A DNA stretch of 20,577 bases from Ectocarpus siliculosus (lineage: Eukaryota; Sar; Phaeophyceae; Ectocarpales; Ectocarpaceae). Below the pieces are notes generated by a model that saw only the letters and a program-made list of their open reading frames with translations, did no database searches and was not told the origin of the DNA. Of this stretch, positions 9,201-18,075 are shown in pieces. A program made the position numbers and the translations under genes. Each line of letters begins with the position of its first letter. The stretch's first letter is position 1. The stretch covers positions 2,915,004 to 2,935,580 of the forward strand of contig FN649750.1 of the NCBI GenBank assembly GCA_000310025.1, read 5' to 3'.

Positions 9201-11220
9201 TGAGCTCACACGAACGTGGCGATTAGCTGGAACGTAAACGGAGGGAAAGCAACGCGCTCTTTGGCCATTGGTCGGAGCACTCGCCCAAGCAGATCGCGGA
9301 ATGCGTGTTGGTTTCGGCGACACAGAGACCTCTAGACCACGTTCCACATGTTACCTGGTGGGTCTCATCATTTACTTCCCGCAACGACCCTAGCCAAGCG
9401 CCAATAAATCTCGTTGGTTGCTACCACACACCTCTGACTAAACGCTGTGTAGGTCGCAAGGTGCATGGTGTGCGCCCCAGCTGTGGCTACGCCGACGCCT
9501 GTTGTTGTGGCAAACTCAGACGCCCCGACACACAAACGGTATCATTTCGGAGTATCATTTCGGAGCGGGGGAGGCGTGACGTAAATAGAACCATCACTTG
9601 CCCGGCCCTGTCTGAAGTTCTTGATGGAAAATGGAAGAGAGGATCGTACCACATGGACACTCTGTTTGGAAACATCCGCGCACACGACGTCCTGAGCTCC
9701 TCTACCCCTCTTTTGTCTGATTGTGGCCGGGCAGTTGCGGGTACTGCCGGAAGCTTTTTCGCGTCCAAATTCTCGACCGACACGAGGAAAGGTGAGCAAG
9801 AACAAATGCATCAAGAACGCAGTGTGCCAACCGGCTCGTTGTGTCAATGTTACGATTTCTGGCGTTTGCCACAAAACTATGCCTACTCCGGAGTGGGCTG
9901 CCTTGTGAGGGTATTGGTGTCATCCACATTGGCATCGTCCGTTGGTGTTTCTTGTGTAGTCCTCCTGGGCGTTCAGAAAAGTTGTACAACACGGTGAGGG
10001 GTACCTCCTTGTTTTTTTTCGTTTTGGTGCCCTCAAAAGCTTAAGGGCAACGTCGTAGCAGGACCAATCTTATCTCGTTGCGGCGACTGGCTTGGTGTCG
10101 GCATACGCAGAGAAGGAACTTCAAGCATCGCTTTTTTGAGACGAAGCCCAAGGTCAATAATCGATCAAACATTTGAAGCATGACTACCAAAGTGGGTGGT
10201 CGCCCCTGCTGGGCCGAATTTCCACAAGGAGCATAGATGCCACATCAGCAGCAGAATCGCTCGACTCCTGCAGTTCGATCCGAAATGGTTTTGCTTTCTC
10301 CTCCTAGTGGTACAGAACATCAAACACGTCGTGACCACACGAGCCAACTGCTTGCTGCAAAATGACTGCCGCACAATTCCTCATTGGGTTTGGGAATGCT
10401 GTTGAACCACAAGTTCTTCCACGAGCCATACGCCTAAGGCTACTGTCGGACACCGTTGGGCTTCGCAAAACATACATATTGTAGTTGCCATAGCCAACTG
10501 ATCGCTGCCTGAATACCCCGAACCCGCTCGAGGAACCGCAGGTGCCCTTCGAGAAATCTGGACCTGTTCGCCACGCCGTGTGTGGCATGTGGGCTACAGG
10601 GGCCGCGCTGTGCGTGCTGGGCCCTCCGTAACGGGCTGCTCAAGGAGGCCAGGTAGGGAAGGGCCCAACGTATCTGCACTCGATACCTAGACACGGTGTT
10701 GTGGCGCTTTTTTTGTTGTGGCTTAGAGGCGTCGGGGGTGGTGGTTCAGAGGCGATGAGGTAAGTGTGGGGGTGTCTCACGCACGGGTGGTGATGCTAGC
10801 GCCGCATTGCATGTCACTGTCTCCACGGTAACGCATGTCGTGACTTCTGTGCTTACGAAACCGTTGCCAAACTATCCAGGACCGAGCCTGACAAGCCTCT
10901 TTTCGCGCTATTCAAGAACAGTAGAGGCGGCCGAACGCCTGAGCGCCAGCAGCCCGTTCCCGCCGATGGTAGTTGCGCAAAGGTGATGCTTCTGTCTCGA
11001 TGTCCTTTTCCCCTCTTCTTCTGCCTCCAGAATTGGGAACATGTTGTCTGGTTGTGTGGATGATTTCCGCACCGGTTGTTCCCAGCTGGAATTCATAGGA
11101 GAGAGTTACGAGAATCGGCATCTACTGGAATGCACAAAGAACGTGGTTTGGGAAATTCTAAAGCATTGTGTCCGAAAGCGTAGTAGGAGTACTACAAATG
11201 GAACATGGGGCGATTTCAAA
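6105..11220 (+). CDS. predicted multi-exon C2HC zinc-finger protein
   Basis: Seven exons are proposed: 6105-6214, 6773-6976, 8852-9166, 9735-9791, 10542-10652, 10727-10759 and 11031-~11220. Every junction among them is phase 2, and all sites obey GT-AG. The N-terminus is charged, followed by a Ser/Pro/Ala/Lys-rich disordered stretch, a PPPSSPPPSG and GERRREGRRGRG region, then a zinc finger, then a Cys-rich segment. The finger CGYCRKLFRVQILDRHEE ends in one exon, and the missing last ligand (R-C) is supplied by the first codons of the next exon. This matches the ZC2HC/C2HC_2 pattern C-x2-C-x(n)-H-x3-C. A second, weaker finger-like stretch (EFIGESYENRHLLECTKN) is at about 11090-11145. Function is unknown beyond likely zinc and nucleic-acid or protein binding. 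The end is not defined. It could continue into the NFKBIL1-like exons at 12196. Confidence 0.5.
6773..6976 (+). CDS. C2HC gene, exon 2
   Basis: The acceptor is ACATACTGCTGTAG. Its first base completes the Arg codon of exon 1. The residues are Lys/Ser/Ala/Pro-rich (MKKSTGKNNEAATSSAPSKG) and end in a basic SERRVRRLRSLPGSAP. Two donors are possible in the same phase: 6952 (CTTAG|GTCTCT) and 6976 (CCAAG|GTAGCG). The second is chosen for the longer frame. This is intrinsically disordered sequence with no family match. Confidence 0.5.
7457..7915 (+). mobile_element. 5'-truncated LINE copy (3' end of the element seen at 1-2010)
   Basis: From CCGGGGACATAGG onward this plus-strand segment matches, base by base over long runs, the reverse complement of 17-300. 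It encodes the same C-terminal Cys/His region (FKCDCGFECEDRVHVV, AECPWYEEEREVY) and the GKIQGTYRE, FEAWNREERT and RIDKLGKTF blocks. Homology to copy A stops abruptly at the 5' side, as expected for target-primed reverse transcription. The frame is intact through this part and ends at TAA 7884-7886 after a tail containing a tRNA-like block (7850-7890). A C-rich run follows. Confidence 0.88.
8270..8480 (+). mobile_element. diverged LINE-type tail related to the end of the 7457-7915 copy
   Basis: The segment 8366-8480 shares GTGCTCCGTCC, GGTCAATGGTCTAAC, GCATGCA, GAGTAC and CGCGCTCCAG in the same order as 7826-7910, though the bases between differ. Just upstream the frame reads RLAEYLTALRAW and stops at 8336-8338, a plausible end of a related reverse-transcriptase ORF. 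A long poly-C/CT run (8437-8459) sits inside. This is the tail of a second, related element, not a copy of the first. Confidence 0.55.
8852..9166 (+). CDS. C2HC gene, exon 3 (Pro/Ser/Gly-rich)
   Basis: The acceptor GTCTTTCGTATCACATCTCAG is strong. The frame reads SRPGPGPSDSLPTRRRNSSG, then NPPPSSPPPSGNGGGDLEKS, then ERRREGRRGRG and VMTDATPAK. The donor CTTAG|GTAGGC is phase 2. CGG/CCG-rich trinucleotide composition gives the low complexity. The opposite strand is also open over much of it, which is a by-product of that composition. Confidence 0.5.
9167..9734 (+). other. intron 3 of the C2HC gene
   Basis: A plus-strand frame is open over most of this region (9305-9997) but has no family resemblance. 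It spans predicted intron, exon 4 in a different frame, and intron again. It contains a 13-bp tandem duplication at 9540-9565. No RNA gene or mobile element is seen. Confidence 0.35.
9735..9791 (+). CDS. C2HC gene, exon 4 (zinc finger, three ligands)
   Basis: The acceptor is TGTGGCCGGGCAG. The 57-bp exon reads CGYCRKLFRVQILDRHEE plus two bases of an Arg codon, with donor GAAAG|GTGAGC. C-x2-C, a hydrophobic/Phe core and His are spaced as in C2HC_2 fingers. The fourth ligand is in the next exon. Confidence 0.58.
9792..10541 (+). other. intron 4 of the C2HC gene
   Basis: There is no convincing coding sequence. Two alternative exons are conceivable here: 9959-9992, after the strong acceptor TTTCTTGTGTAG, and 10040-10151, after a T-rich acceptor. 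They are phase-compatible, but neither supplies the missing Cys ligand, so they are not preferred. Confidence 0.35.
10542..10652 (+). CDS. C2HC gene, exon 5 (Cys-rich, completes the finger)
   Basis: The acceptor is CGAGGAACCGCAG. The first base gives Arg and the next codon is Cys, making H-E-E-R-C across the junction. The exon continues LFATPCVACGLQGPRCACW and ends NGLLKEA, with donor GCCAG|GTAGGG, phase 2. Five further Cys residues in about 20 suggest another metal-binding element. Confidence 0.52.
10727..10759 (+). CDS. C2HC gene, exon 6 (33-bp microexon)
   Basis: A T-rich acceptor (GCTTTTTTTGTTGTGGCTTAG) and a consensus donor (GATGAG|GTAAGT) enclose just 33 bp. In the phase set by exon 5 it reads GVGGGGSEAM and ends in phase 2. 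Both splice sites are among the best in the window, which is the main support. Confidence 0.45.
11031..11220 (+). CDS. C2HC gene, exon 7 (end uncertain)
   Basis: The acceptor TTTTCCCCTCTTCTTCTGCCTCCAG is the strongest in the window. In the inherited phase it reads IGNMLSGCVDDF, then EFIGESYENRHLLECTKNVV, a finger-like H-x3-C stretch, then a basic KHCVRKRSRS. The frame stays open to a stop at 11647-11649, but the part after about 11300 is pyrimidine-rich and looks like intron or UTR. A possible donor is TTTCAAA|GTGGTG (after 11220). Confidence 0.42.
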
Positions 11221-12195
11221 GTGGTGCATGGCAAACAGCCCAACCGTGGAGGCGATAATGCCATATCAATGAAAGGCAAAAACCTTTGGATGGAAGCGAA
11301 CAGGGCCTTCGAGATCCGCGTTTCGCTCGCGCATGCTTGTCTGCTCATCGAACTTTCATCACCCGGCGAACCGTGTATAATAATTATCAAGGGTGTTACC
11401 CTCTCTCTCGTGCTATTCAAACCCCCTCTTGCTTTCACACACTTGGCCAGAATCTCTCTTGTATCACCTCCATTCACATTCTTTTCAAGCCTCGTTTTCA
11501 TTGATTCACTTTTCGGACACAAACGAACACGCGCACACCAATTGACAGCCACGAGCCATCCAAATGAGGATATGGCGTTGCCGGTGCGACGACTCAGAGA
11601 CCCTCTGGGTGCAAAGTTCAACTTTTTTGTAGGATCCCTGATGGGGTAGTTGAATGCCCACCCAACAGGGTCATTCATTACCAATACGTTTCAGGACACA
11701 ATTTCGTGATAGACTATTTGCTAGTTGGCTTGTAGGTACAGTAGGGCCTATATTTCATAAGTGAATTGGTGACTGGGCTGAGAAATACCATTCATTCCCC
11801 CTGCCTCGCCGCAAGTCGATTATCTAAGAGGTTTCTAACATCGCACTTGTGACGACAAGTAATCGCGTGGGTGGCATCATTTCCACGCGAATCCTGGTCG
11901 TGCGTTGCCGTCGACATAAACTTGCACGAGACACAGTTGTGAGCACAGGCTTTCTTCCTCGATTTCAGATGTTCATTTCATTGAAGTAGCCTTTGGCAAG
12001 AATAAACTGATATTTTGACAGAGTACGATATTTGTAGTCAGGGAGGCAACCGGTATTCCGAACCTATCGTAGATAAAATAAACCCACTTCCAATCAATAC
12101 CCTGCCTATTGTTTTTATTGGTGCCCACTTGCGTGTGTGGGGGGTGAATCTTCATTCGGTGGCAAACCCAACCAAGAGAGCATCGGGCTTTCTAG
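11221..12195 (+). other. intron or intergenic stretch before the NFKBIL1-like exons
   Basis: I see no supported gene. The 11380-11500 part is pyrimidine-rich. Open frames on both strands over 11106-11684 lack any family signal. Whether this is an intron joining the two genes or the gap between them cannot be settled from sequence. The next exon either continues from a phase-1 donor or starts anew at ATG 12240. Confidence 0.3.
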
Positions 12196-12370
12196 GCGGG
12201 TGGAAGGCTGGAGAAGGGATACGTCGGCCAGTGCCTCTGATGGAGGACGATGATGTTTGCGGGCCTGACGGTGATTCCGATTTTCAAGGCCGGAAGAACA
12301 ACACTAAAAATTTCGAAGAGAGCCCAGAGGAGCGGTGGATGCGAGAGAGGGACGATTGGCTCTTCGGGAG
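12196..12370 (+). CDS. NFKBIL1-like gene, exon 1 (first found)
   Basis: The acceptor is GGGCTTTCTAG. The residues are acidic (LMEDDDVCGPDGDSDFQGRK) followed by EESPEERWMRERDDWLFG, resembling the W-rich charged stretch after the ankyrin region in NFKBIL1. The donor GGGAG|GTCAGT is phase 2. ATG at 12240 could be the true start. Confidence 0.5.
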
Positions 12371-15300
12371 GTCAGTTTCACCACCATCAAAGTGCTGAAG
12401 ATTGTCAGAGGCTTGCATTATCCTTGATCGGAGTGAACATCGGTTCGGAAACGTCGGGGCAATCGTTGCGAGAGAGAACGGTTGTGAGCTCCTCTTGTCC
12501 GTCCAAAATATCTGTAGCCGCCTCAGTCACGAGACAATAGATTTTCCTATCGTACTACTGTACATAGAGATGCATATTATAATACTCCTTCCACCACCAC
12601 AAACGGTATTATCTCGGTACAAATCAAACCATGGTGCAGCCACCACACACAATCTGTGAATAATTGTCATCTGGTTGGCGCGGTCAATGCCTGCAAAGCC
12701 CTGAAGAGAAAGACCCCCGTGGGCGGCGCATGTGAACAGGACGGTGACGGAGAATGCGGGTGGCCTGCCTCCCACGCCGCCCCTCTGTCGTGCACCCTCT
12801 TGCGGCGATGGCTCCGAGGAAGACAGCAGTCGGGAGAGAGAGAAGGAAAACGATGGAGGGGCAGGGCGACACGGCAGTGACAGCGTTTCTGCGGGAATGA
12901 GCGACGAGGCAAGCCCGGCCTTCAGTCTGCACGTTTCGCGGTGTTCTTCTCCAAATAGCTGATGGCGTCAGTCCGTGTGAAACGGCGCTTGCTCACGTAC
13001 TCTATGATAAAGAGTCACCACCAGGAACGGTCAGAGTTGTTCCAATTCCATCCGCCGGTGACGACGTTTGACGAACTGGATTTCACGGTACTCCACGGGA
13101 GGAGATAGAGAGCAGTCGGAGCCTGGATATTGGTGGAACCCAGGGCCAGGCAAAGTCGCGCCATGCCTTGTTTTTTCATCATCTGGTACTCCGAGACATG
13201 CGTCAACCAAATGTTCCGGTTTATCGTAGGCTGTGGGAATGGTCTTCACTGCGGTAAAGTTCAACCACCGGACGGAGTAGCCACCTGCGGAGGTTGTAAA
13301 GCACTGGTGGTTAAGAATGAAATGCGAACGACGACCCCGACGAAGAAAATCGAAAAATGCACAACCGACAACAATACCGCATTCTGCAGGTGTTTTGGTT
13401 GCAGGAGCGCATGCAAATGCGAAGCCACCTGGACAAAGTTCGCGACGCGGCAAAGGTGCGCCGCTACACGGAGAAGTGGTTCAGGTTCTCCAGCAACCCT
13501 CCAGATACAATCAGGTGGAAGAACGACACTCCCTTTCAAGAGAAGTCTCCGTCCTGTGTTCACGATAATATCAGTATTAGCCAAGCGACGACGGGGGCAG
13601 CAGGAATCTATGAAGATACGGGTTGTCTGCAGTAAGATGAGGGTGTCAATATGTGTCCGCCTGGATAGGGTTAGGGTCGGGACCACGCTTTCCATCAACC
13701 ATTCCGCGGAGTTTCAAAATCGAGCTGTTGGGGCTCACAAATCGCGAAATCCTACATTTCACTTCCATTGGTCCCATCTATCGCGGTCCGATGCCTCACT
13801 TCCTGTTGAGCGGGAGCATCCTGCACATTCGATGACGAGCCACCAAGTGACAATGTCTCCAATCTGGGGTCGTCACAGAGGACGATAGCCTCCACGATCT
13901 GCCCCTTCACTGTTACATTGCAGCCGCCCCCTTTGGTGTATGTCGACATCGGTAGAGAAAGACTACATAGTAGTGAAGTGATGCCATTGGCATGTGCCTG
14001 AGCGAAGCTTCACAAATATACCCAATGTGGACAGACACGGTGATATCCCTTGGCTACCGAAGCTTTCAGCCCTAGGCGAGCGGGGGGCATCGGTCGGGCG
14101 AGGCGTCTTTCCGGGGGGCGGCAACAGCAGAGGAGGGGCCAAGGGGCTGCTTCAGGACGAGCGGTTCGAGACCCTTGGGGTGAATGAAGGCGACTCATCA
14201 GATATCAAGAAAGTACGTGGTCTTACGGTGTCTCGTGTGTGGTTGGAAGCTGTTATACTACGTTGATTTGGCCTTTGGCACAAAATAACACATGAATGTA
14301 TCTGCTCCAGTCACACCTCGAAATAACGCATCCGAAATTTGGGCCAGAGAGAGCGTTTAGCTTACATAGTGACGGCAAATCGGAAAACCTATCGACTTTT
14401 CGAGTTTCAGGTTCTTGTCGTCATTCAGGGGTCCAAATTTCACAAAATATCTGCAGCGTTGCTCGCGTTTGAAGTGTAGAACATGCGATACATTTTCGGC
14501 TTGCACGGCTTGAAGCTCTTCGCTCTTCGATTTCGGGAAAAAACTGTTTAACTTGCCTGTAGTGAAAACCCCAGTAAATGGATTAGCCGCTGTTCCTGCT
14601 GCTGCTACATCGGTTGTCGAAAAGATGCGAGCAGTGCGTGCGCTTAATTGGTACGACAGGAGAAGATCTTGCCTAGGAAGTCCTCAACAGATGTGCATGT
14701 GTTGTCAAATGTCTCAAGTTCATAGGCACGTTCACACAATAAATTGTTGACCCGCGCAAACCTGTTTCGCTTGTGCGTCTTGTACGGTTTGTTGGATCCA
14801 CGTCGAAACTAATTGAGCAGGCGGCTCTGAGAGCGGCAAGCCTCCGCTGGCACCCGGATAAGTTCATGAGCAAGTACGCCCCCAGGATCGCCGCCGAAGA
14901 TCGAGCCAGCATCGAAAAGGTACACACCGAGACGTGGGAATTCTTCGTTTCTTGCTGCACTGTCCAAATCTGGTCGATTGGGATGAGTTCGGCTGTTCAG
15001 AGAATCATTGGGTTGTGAGCAACGGCGCCAAGAAGACAGTTTAAGTTTCACTCGATAGCTACGGTGGTGTCATATTCACATGGTTTGGAAATCACACCCC
15101 AGAACAGTCGTGCTCGTTTCGGCCATGTCCCCAAGAAAATGCACGTACTGTACTTACGCATACGGGCGGCGATACCGTCGGTAGGGGACCAGATGGAAAA
15201 AAAAAAGAAGCCGAGGATCGCACCAGGATGCCAAACGAAGTATACACCCAAGGAGTGACGGTGCTGCGTGCACCAATACGTGCCTCACGAACGTAAGACA

Positions 15301-15849
15301 ATTAGCTCTGTACTGTGTAGAGACAACCCGGCGAGGGGAGCACCACGTGGGCAACAGAGTGACACGTTGTACGTTTCCATCCCTGGATCCCGACAAACTC
15401 TTTGCTCAGATTTCCCCCGGAAACCAGAGTAGTACTCGTTTCTGTGAGTCAACCGGTGTTCTTTGCTCAAATCTCTTTTGCCACCTGTGGGTTCTTCGCC
15501 TTGTTCCGAAGTCCACTATCGCGATCGGCGCCTCAGTGTCCGTATAAATATCCACGCCATCACCATTGTCGATCCTTCACGTCAGTGAGACCCCCATGGT
15601 GGTACAGAATATTATGGCGTAAGCGTATGTACGTACTGTAGAAGTTTGACCCACACGTACTCTACGTACAAGGTTTGGCTTTCACACGCACTTCACCCCC
15701 TCGTGGCCAACGTCCGCGAACATGCGGCCACTCTTTCCACTCTTTGATACCCGCAGGATGTCCAGGCAACGATGCAGCGAATCACGAAACTCCGGGAGCG
15801 GCTTCACCATCAACAAGGCGACGAAATGCTGCACAACAAGCTTCATTGA
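12196..15849 (+). CDS. NFKBIL1: NFKBIL1 (I-kappa-B-like)-type protein with C-terminal J-like region
   Basis: Seven exons (12196-12370, 12740-12908, 13025-13087, 13405-13514, 14035-14212, 14821-14919, 15757-15849) join in consistent phases and end at TGA. The C-terminal half follows the NFKBIL1 order: a charged helical region (KVRRYTEKWFRF), the short GDIPW motif (human has GDVPW), a variable linker, then LRWHPDKFMSKYAPRI (human has VRWHPDRF...), then a final helix. Animal NFKBIL1 is a nuclear protein tied to inflammatory regulation and to pre-mRNA processing. Algae lack NF-kappa-B as far as known, so an RNA-processing role is the more likely shared one (inference). No ankyrin repeats, normally N-terminal, were found. 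Either this is a shorter form starting near ATG 12240 (MEDDDVCGPDGDSD), or the N-terminus is further upstream. HPD sits in a J-like helix, but a complete J domain is absent. Confidence 0.72.
12740..12908 (+). CDS. NFKBIL1-like gene, exon 2, with candidate GC donor
   Basis: The acceptor is CATGTGAACAG, phase 2. The sequence is low complexity and acidic/Ser-rich (GDGSEEDSSREREKENDGG). No GT donor in a useful phase fits well. The exon ends GACGAG|GCAAGC, a GC-type donor in phase 0, which is the phase the next exon needs. Confidence 0.5.
13025..13087 (+). CDS. NFKBIL1-like gene, possible small exon 3
   Basis: The acceptor is TCACCACCAG. The 21 codons read ERSELFQFHPPVTTFDELDF then T, with donor TTCACG|GTACTC. 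It starts and ends in phase 0, so it could be skipped without changing the frame. Support is only open frame and phase, so it is the weakest exon of this gene. Confidence 0.38.
13405..13514 (+). CDS. NFKBIL1-like gene, exon 4 (charged helix)
   Basis: The acceptor is TTTTGGTTGCAG; an alternative in-frame acceptor would start at 13390. It reads ERMQMRSHLDKVRDAAKVRR and YTEKWFRFSSNPPDTI. The donor ATCAG|GTGGAA is phase 2. The next exon then gives R-H-GDIPW, the order seen in the family. Confidence 0.68.
14035..14212 (+). CDS. NFKBIL1-like gene, exon 5 (GDIPW motif)
   Basis: The acceptor is AATGTGGACAG. The exon opens HGDIPWLPKLSALGERGASV, then a Gly-rich linker (GRGVFPGGGNSRGGAKG), then ETLGVNEGDSSDIKK. 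The donor AAGAAA|GTACGT is phase 0. GDIPW followed by a linker and the WHPDKF exon is the best family signature. Confidence 0.75.
14213..14820 (+). other. intron of NFKBIL1-like gene
   Basis: This is a 608-bp intron with GTACGT donor and GAGCAG acceptor. Nothing else of note is seen. Confidence 0.6.
14821..14919 (+). CDS. NFKBIL1-like gene, exon 6 (J-like WHPDKF)
   Basis: The acceptor is CTAATTGAGCAG. The 33 codons read AALRAASLRWHPDKFMSKYA, then PRIAAEDRASIEK. The donor GAAAAG|GTACAC is phase 0. The exon is 99 bp. The RWHPD(K/R)F motif in this context is diagnostic of NFKBIL1-type proteins rather than of ordinary DnaJ. Confidence 0.82.
14920..15756 (+). other. last intron of NFKBIL1-like gene
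   Basis: This is an 837-bp intron. It contains repeated TACGTAC/GTACGTA-type short palindromes (15140-15160, 15625-15670) and a poly-A run at 15196-15206. No coding signal is seen. Confidence 0.55.
15757..15849 (+). CDS. NFKBIL1-like gene, last exon
   Basis: The acceptor is TTTGATACCCGCAG. Phase 0 gives DVQATMQRITKLRERLHHQQ and ten more residues before TGA at 15847-15849. An amphipathic helix right after the J-like segment, with a V-x-A-x-(x)-Q-x-I pattern, matches the C-terminal helix of the family (VTALSQALN in human). Confidence 0.68.
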   Translation, partial: DVQATMQRITKLRERLHHQQGDEMLHNKLH

Positions 15850-16760
15850 TCACTCATCCTAGCTGACAAAATGAAGGGTGCCGAAAACAGTAAATTCACC
15901 TGGCCATGAAGGCCAGCACCCTAAAATGCGAGAGTGTATGGTACCAAGTGGTCGCCCCAAGTTCGAAAACGGAAACGCTTGTTCATTCGCGTGCTTTGTC
16001 AGGGACTTTGGAAATGTTTGTTGTGGCGGCTGTATCCATCGTAATTTGGGCAAAATGACAACAACCAGTGCACATGCCTGCAGGCAATTGTCCACTTGAA
16101 CGCGTTGAAGGCACAAAGAGCTCTGAACCATTTCATTCCTCCGAAAATGATCATGCGTGATACACGCGCCCTCACAATCAAGGCCAAGCTGTAAGCGCAT
16201 TCGTGATCACCCCTGAAGACATCAGCATGCGGCGCGGGCAATGAAAGCCGCAACCCCAGATAGATGCGTGCCACCACATTGAAGAAAGAATGAAAACAAG
16301 AAGACAACAATCCCCCACGGGAAGAAAAGGCGGTGGGAGAGCAGTGGTGACAGGTTCGGAGATATATCCCGAACGTGACCGGCATGGCGTTGCCGAGCGC
16401 GATTGAGAGGCGGCTGACACGCCACGAAAATAAACAGCGATCGCTGACCGCAAACAAAGCTAATTAACATCCGCAACGACGAGACTTCAACAATGTACAT
16501 CAGAATGAAGACATTACACAAAGAGACAAGTCGCCCGACAGGCGGACGGCCGCATGTCAAAACCATCTTGAATGTGGCTTTGACAATTTGCCGAACCCGC
16601 TACTTCGTGCCAGTGCCTTACGCAGCAAGTCAACAACACCCCAACAAAACAAGAAGAACGAAACGCCTTCACATCGATGGCGGAGGCTTCAATACTCAAC
16701 GACAGGCAGGCACATGTCACAAAAACCACTTTAAAAAAAAGGTTGTAACACACACGCACG

Positions 16761-16802
16761 CAGTAGCAGCAGCAGCGGCAGCAGCAGCAGCAGCAGCAGC
16801 AC
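16761..16802. repeat. CAG/CTG trinucleotide microsatellite
   Basis: This is an almost uninterrupted CAG array of about 13 units with two variants (TAG, CGG). It reads polyAla in one plus frame, which inflates a spurious open frame there. Confidence 0.95.
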
Positions 16803-18052
16803 ACAGAAAACAGAAGGCGAGCATGGGTACGCACCCATGTTGTCGACACAGCAATGAAGATCTTGTCATGAACGAGCCGTCACTGCTGCAAGGCGCAACC
16901 ACAAAGCAACAGACTAAGGATGGCCCACACAGCAAGCTACAATATTTGGTACCTCGAGACTCGCGAATGGTCTCGAAGACTCCGACATTACTCAACAAAT
17001 GAAGCAGAAAACACCCCCCTGTATTTGGTATTTGGCATATGTATAATATACCGAAACAGAAACTCTACTGGCCAACAACGACTGCGCGCCCTCTATCTTA
17101 CCCCAGGTGGACTGCGAATACATATCCTGTCCTCGCCTCCCCCATTACCATATATCCCGTCCCCTCCGTACGGTGAAGTGGGTATCAATGTTGTTCGTGC
17201 CTCCCGCCGACCCTCCTTGATCATATTACCCCGTCCCCTCCTCCGAACATTGCGTGGACGCAGCGTGTTTCTACCAAACCCCGGAGAGTGGTCATCACGA
17301 CCGCGGGGCAAGTACCATCGGGCACCTCTTGTTTCATCTCTCGGTTGGCGCTGGTCTAGGCGTCACACGACCGACGTACACAGAACAGAACTCGAACAAT
17401 ATCACACAATAAATCGGCGCGCAGCGGGACAAAATATTTTCTCGTTCACCTGGCAGCCCACATCGGCCCATACATGGCACCTGCCTCTCGTTTGTCGTGG
17501 GGCGAGAGAAGCAGCGCTCAGATCGCGCCGTACATTTTACAAAAAAAAAAGCTAACAAAAACAGTCAAGAGAGAGAGAGAAAAAAGCGCCTTGCCGCCCT
17601 CAAGCAATATAGATCTTTCTTTGTCCGCAACACCTAAACAGCCGCACAGCCTCAAAAGCCAAATATGGCACACACGCTCTCTCTGGGGGATGCCACACTA
17701 GTTCTCCCGACACACACGTGCTCGCCCGCGATACGGCCGCGAGAATTGAATTGAGACACCGGCCGCACGTGCGGGCTCGAAACCGAAACCGAGAAATTAA
17801 AACAGGAAACACAACAAAAATCCACCATGGCTAATATTATCGGTGTCGAGCTCGCATGCGCCCTGTACCCTCGACCTTCGCTGTGAAAGAGGACTTTGAG
17901 ACCTGCCTCGTGACCCAAGTTTACTATAATATGACAATAGAGAGACAAATAACAATTCAGTGCGCCGAGACCACACGCCACAACTCGGTCGCAGACAAAA
18001 GACAAAGGAGGCATGAAAGGGCTATAACGCGGCGCAAGTCGTACAGAAAAAA

Positions 18053-18075
18053 ACACACACACACACACACACACA
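18053..18075. repeat. CA/TG dinucleotide microsatellite
   Basis: About eleven CA units in a row, in the 3' flank of the rhomboid gene. Confidence 0.95.

Noticed and set aside
9959-9992. Alternative small exon with a strong acceptor (TTTCTTGTGTAG)
   Set aside because: Phase-compatible, but it breaks the zinc finger by not supplying the fourth ligand. It is kept only as a possible alternative splice.
9305-9997. Plus-strand open frame of 230 codons
   Set aside because: It has no family resemblance. It overlaps the 57-bp finger exon in a different frame, and composition fits intron.
11106-11684. Minus-strand open frame of 192 codons
   Set aside because: It overlaps the plus-strand exon with the strongest acceptor in the window. 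The minus translation shows no domain or splice logic.
14821-14919. Ordinary DnaJ (Hsp40) J domain
   Set aside because: Only the HPD-bearing helix is present, in the RWHPDKF form and preceded by GDIPW, which fits NFKBIL1-type proteins rather than a full J domain.
16493-17555. Two overlapping plus-strand open frames (169 and 211 codons)
   Set aside because: One owes its length to the CAG run (polyAla). Neither has a recognisable motif or credible splice sites.
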